Source: Anaerobacillus sp. (lineage in GTDB: Bacteria; Bacillota; Bacilli; Bacillales; Anaerobacillaceae). Taken from it: a stretch of DNA of 9,181 bases. Location of the stretch: positions 1 through 9,181 of the forward strand of contig SKSA01000233.1 of the NCBI GenBank assembly GCA_007118195.1. Direction: 5' to 3'. Positions 6,889-9,181 of the stretch are shown piece by piece (the first letter of the stretch is position 1; each line of letters opens with the position of its first letter). The translations under genes and the position numbers were made by a program. The notes under the pieces are model-generated. The model was given only the letters and a program-made list of their open reading frames with translations. It was not told where the DNA came from and ran no database searches.

Positions 6889-9024
6889 CCCTTCTTCTAA
6901 CGCCCAGTAATAACTCGTACACACGATGATGAACATTGAAGTCGCTGCGGCTACTACCCCTGAATCATTTAATAGGAGCAAAGAAATGGAAGCAACGACT
7001 CCTGTTTGAATTAAAACTCGCTTTACTTCATTACGTACAATATTTTTCCCCCGCCATAAATACAAAGCAATTAAAAGATAAGTCGTCACAAATAACTGTG
7101 TCCAATTACTATAGCGGAAGATTTTCCAATTCATCTCTAACTTTCGTTTGATGATATCAAAAATATACGTAAAATCACCGCTAAATAACTTCGAAAATGC
7201 GTAACTAATATGAGACTCCTTCCCATTCAACTGTGTAAAAAACAAAATGACTAACACGATGGGCACAACGAAACTAACGATCATCAATAATTTGCGCCAC
7301 TGAAAACTAGAAAAGAAATAACGATAATAAAAAAAGCCAAACATGATCCCCACAGATAGCGTTGCCCCTGCATTTGCCCCTAAAAAAGTTGAACTTAAAA
7401 TGACAACTTTACCAAAAGCGAGAACGATTAATACTAACCACTTATTCATGAAGCGGTGCTGTAATAAAAGCAACCCAGAAATCAAGTAAATACCCGCAAA
7501 CTCATTACCGATTCCGTAATACCTAGCACCGATAATCGGATCATAACCTAAATAAGAACGCTGCATAAAATAGTTACCTAAAAATAAATCCAACGTAATA
7601 CTAATAAAAAGAGCTCCACTTATCTTCAATATAGGATGATGTACAAACTTCACTAATAAGTACCCCGTCAAAAAGCTACACAAAATAAGTAACAGCAAAT
7701 AAACATTCGGCTGTACATAATTCAATAAATATGGAGTTATTAAAAACCATAACGGAGAACTAATTCCACCAATGAGAAGTATTTGAGCGACACTCTTCCA
7801 CGTCTCTTTTTTATCCTTAATTAAAATGATCAAACCCACAATGATTAATAGTAGTACAAGCAAAGTAATATAGCTAGATAAGACCATATTTCTCGTTTTA
7901 AAAATAAGAAACATTAAATCGAGTTTTTTTAATCCTTCCTCTAAAACCGATGTACTAATGGCCTCTTTTTGCAACGACTTTCCTATTAATTGTTTCGGTT
8001 GTGGAATTTGATAAACGTTTAAAACCGTAGGAACAATATCTAAATTACTAATCACAAAATCCTGTCTCGTTGTATGTGATCGCAAAAGAATGTTCTGATT
8101 TAGTGCATCTTTTTCCCAATAAAAAAATGGAGCGAGACGCTCTTTATTTTGATAAGCATCACTGTGGACCATTGGGGATAACAACATTAAGTTTTCTACA
8201 TGACCTTCTGTTAATAACTTTTCTACAAACGATTCTAAGTTTCGTAAGCTTAACTCATACCGCTCAACGAAAAAACGTTCGGTCATATTCTCTTTTTGTT
8301 TATATAAACGGAATATGTCCCCCCATTCAATCACAGTAAAACTTGGTTCATTTTTTCCATGAATGATCGACAACCATTGAGTGAGGTTATCCACATCCAT
8401 TTCTACTCCTGACGGCGCACTTTTACTTTTTTTTGTTGCGTCTAAAAGGAAACCATCAGTTAACCCCTCATTATCCATCGTAAAAAGTGGACCGTAACGC
8501 ACACTTTCATCATGTACGTCACTATTTCCGAAAACGTAACGGCTAACACCATTTTTCTTCAAGGTTTCACCTAGGATGCTTATCTCAGCTTTATTTTTAT
8601 CCACAAGCTTATGAAATAATGGGTGAAAAACCACATCTTTTTCCACAACATTCCCAGTCCATTGTTGAAAAAGATCTTCTACGAAAACGTTATCAACAAG
8701 TTCTCCACTTGTATAAGCGTTCCAACCTTCCACACCTAATGCTCGCATACCTGCACTTAAACTAACTGTATTATTTAAATAAGAATAAGGGCCATCCGGA
8801 CGAATGTTTACCCCGGCCATTCCACTAGTTTTCCACAGCTGTAAAAACTGTCCATTCTCTTTCAACCATTTGACTTCTTGAAACGAAAAATCTGGAACAA
8901 TAATTAACGTCAACTGTTGGTTTCCTTCATATTCTTGCTTTCCTTCATATGCTTGCACAGCTTTTCCACAAAGTATTAACAAAACTATTATAAAAATAAG
9001 ACTCGTTTTCTTAATCATCTTCAT
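6886..9024 (-). CDS. Exported alkaline-phosphatase-fold-like ectodomain fused to a polytopic membrane domain
   Basis: A 712-residue protein of unknown function. A signal sequence (1-25, hydrophobic core then AVQA before Tyr26) is followed by an extracytoplasmic domain (about 26-375). This domain has sulfatase/alkaline-phosphatase-like landmarks: IIVPDFS with Asp45, YLNNTVSLSAG (82-92) where a nucleophile Thr86 or Ser88 would lie, and SNLDIVPTVL (326-335) before IGKSL (347-351), like the C-terminal part of that fold. The DHG-type metal motif is not visible; LLSPMVHSD (281-289) stands in about that place. About ten membrane segments follow (roughly 380 to 707), with conserved-looking polar stretches GARYYGIGNEFAG (499-511) and FLGANAGATL (547-556). 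Start choice rests on a weak GGTGGA site (9035-9040) 10 bases upstream. It stands alone, convergent with the ABC-F gene. Envelope polymer work or sensing is possible, but this is a guess. Confidence 0.85.
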   Translation of the reverse strand: MKMIKKTSLIFIIVLLILCGKAVQAYEGKQEYEGNQQLTLIIVPDFSFQEVKWLKENGQFLQLWKTSGMAGVNIRPDGPYSYLNNTVSLSAGMRALGVEGWNAYTSGELVDNVFVEDLFQQWTGNVVEKDVVFHPLFHKLVDKNKAEISILGETLKKNGVSRYVFGNSDVHDESVRYGPLFTMDNEGLTDGFLLDATKKSKSAPSGVEMDVDNLTQWLSIIHGKNEPSFTVIEWGDIFRLYKQKENMTERFFVERYELSLRNLESFVEKLLTEGHVENLMLLSPMVHSDAYQNKERLAPFFYWEKDALNQNILLRSHTTRQDFVISNLDIVPTVLNVYQIPQPKQLIGKSLQKEAISTSVLEEGLKKLDLMFLIFKTRNMVLSSYITLLVLLLIIVGLIILIKDKKETWKSVAQILLIGGISSPLWFLITPYLLNYVQPNVYLLLLILCSFLTGYLLVKFVHHPILKISGALFISITLDLFLGNYFMQRSYLGYDPIIGARYYGIGNEFAGIYLISGLLLLQHRFMNKWLVLIVLAFGKVVILSSTFLGANAGATLSVGIMFGFFYYRYFFSSFQWRKLLMIVSFVVPIVLVILFFTQLNGKESHISYAFSKLFSGDFTYIFDIIKRKLEMNWKIFRYSNWTQLFVTTYLLIALYLWRGKNIVRNEVKRVLIQTGVVASISLLLLNDSGVVAAATSMFIIVCTSYYWALEEG

Positions 9025-9054
9025 AACAAACTAATCCACCATTAATTTTCTGAC

Positions 9055-9147
9055 ATATCCACATTATCAACAACTTTACCCACATATTAAACATTGCTAC
9101 TAAACGTTTATCAAAAGTTATTCACATATCCACCCGAGTTATCCCCA
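9055..9147 (+). promoter_or_regulatory. Cluster of DnaA-box-like 9-mers
   Basis: Compared with TTATCCACA, five 9-mers match at 8 of 9: ATATCCACA (9055), TTATCAACA (9064), TTACCCACA (9076), TTATTCACA (9118) and TTATCCCCA (9139). Two match at 7 of 9: TTATCAAAA (9108) and ATATCCACC (9126). All seven lie on the plus strand within 93 bases, spaced 8-13 bases apart except for one gap of 32. By a hand estimate even one 8-of-9 match is unlikely in this length by chance. DnaA, the replication initiator and a transcription factor, is the obvious ligand. No dnaA, dnaN or parAB genes are near, so this is more likely a non-oriC DnaA-binding cluster than the chromosomal origin. Confidence 0.7.
9086..9114 (-). 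promoter_or_regulatory. Probable promoter of the membrane-protein gene, inside the DnaA-box cluster
   Basis: On the minus strand TTGATA (9109-9114) and TTTAAT (9086-9091) are exactly 17 bases apart, each one base from consensus. Transcription would start near 9079, about 55 bases before the ATG. The DnaA-like box at 9108 overlaps the -35 and the box at 9076 covers the start point, so DnaA bound here would be expected to repress. Confidence 0.5.
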
Positions 9148-9181
9148 ATATTTTTATTAACACGATTCTCCCTTATTCGAC

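Noticed and set aside
9055..9147. Chromosomal replication origin oriC
   Set aside because: No dnaA, dnaN, rpmH or partition genes flank it, and the boxes all face one way; a non-oriC DnaA cluster fits better, though the sequence right of the window is unseen.

Overview
The window looks like chromosomal DNA of a low-GC Gram-positive bacterium in the Bacillaceae. The Rex protein is almost superimposable on Bacillus subtilis Rex. The moaC-rex pair sits back to back with a YdiF-type ABC-F gene, as I remember the B. subtilis ydiF-moaC-rex region. Ribosome binding sites are of the GGAGG type and base composition is AT-rich. An alkaliphilic or halophilic Bacillus-like genus is possible, but the genus cannot be fixed from this sequence.

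Layout, left to right. (1) Positions 1-2974, minus strand: a two-gene unit, read from right to left. It encodes a membrane-anchored ABC_sub_bind-type binding protein and then a large Cache-HAMP-PAS sensor histidine kinase. The two overlap by two bases, and the kinase runs off the left edge. No permease or ATPase gene is visible, so the binding protein probably feeds the kinase rather than a transporter. (2) Positions 3084-4458, minus strand: moaC (molybdenum cofactor synthesis) and then rex (NADH/NAD+-sensing repressor), closed by a clear intrinsic terminator. The gap before rex holds a likely promoter overlapping a degenerate Rex operator. (3) Positions 4459-4792: a divergent promoter region. 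(4) Positions 4793-6721, plus strand: an ABC-F translation factor of the YdiF type. (5) Positions 6725-6888: a 164-bp inverted-repeat element built of 7-bp units, filling the gap between two convergent genes. (6) Positions 6886-9024, minus strand: a 712-residue exported and polytopic membrane protein with an alkaline-phosphatase/sulfatase-like ectodomain that seems to lack the usual metal-site motif. (7) Positions 9055-9147: seven DnaA-box-like 9-mers on one strand, overlapping the probable promoter of the membrane-protein gene.

How it fits together. The core is a housekeeping neighbourhood (moaC, rex, ydiF). In B. subtilis rex is followed by tatAY-tatCY; here the binding-protein/kinase pair takes that place, so this end looks like an accessory replacement. 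Two items deserve most attention. One is the DnaA-box cluster, a candidate non-oriC DnaA titration or regulatory locus. The other is the binding-protein/kinase pair, a candidate three-component sensor whose PAS domain carries a cysteine cluster.
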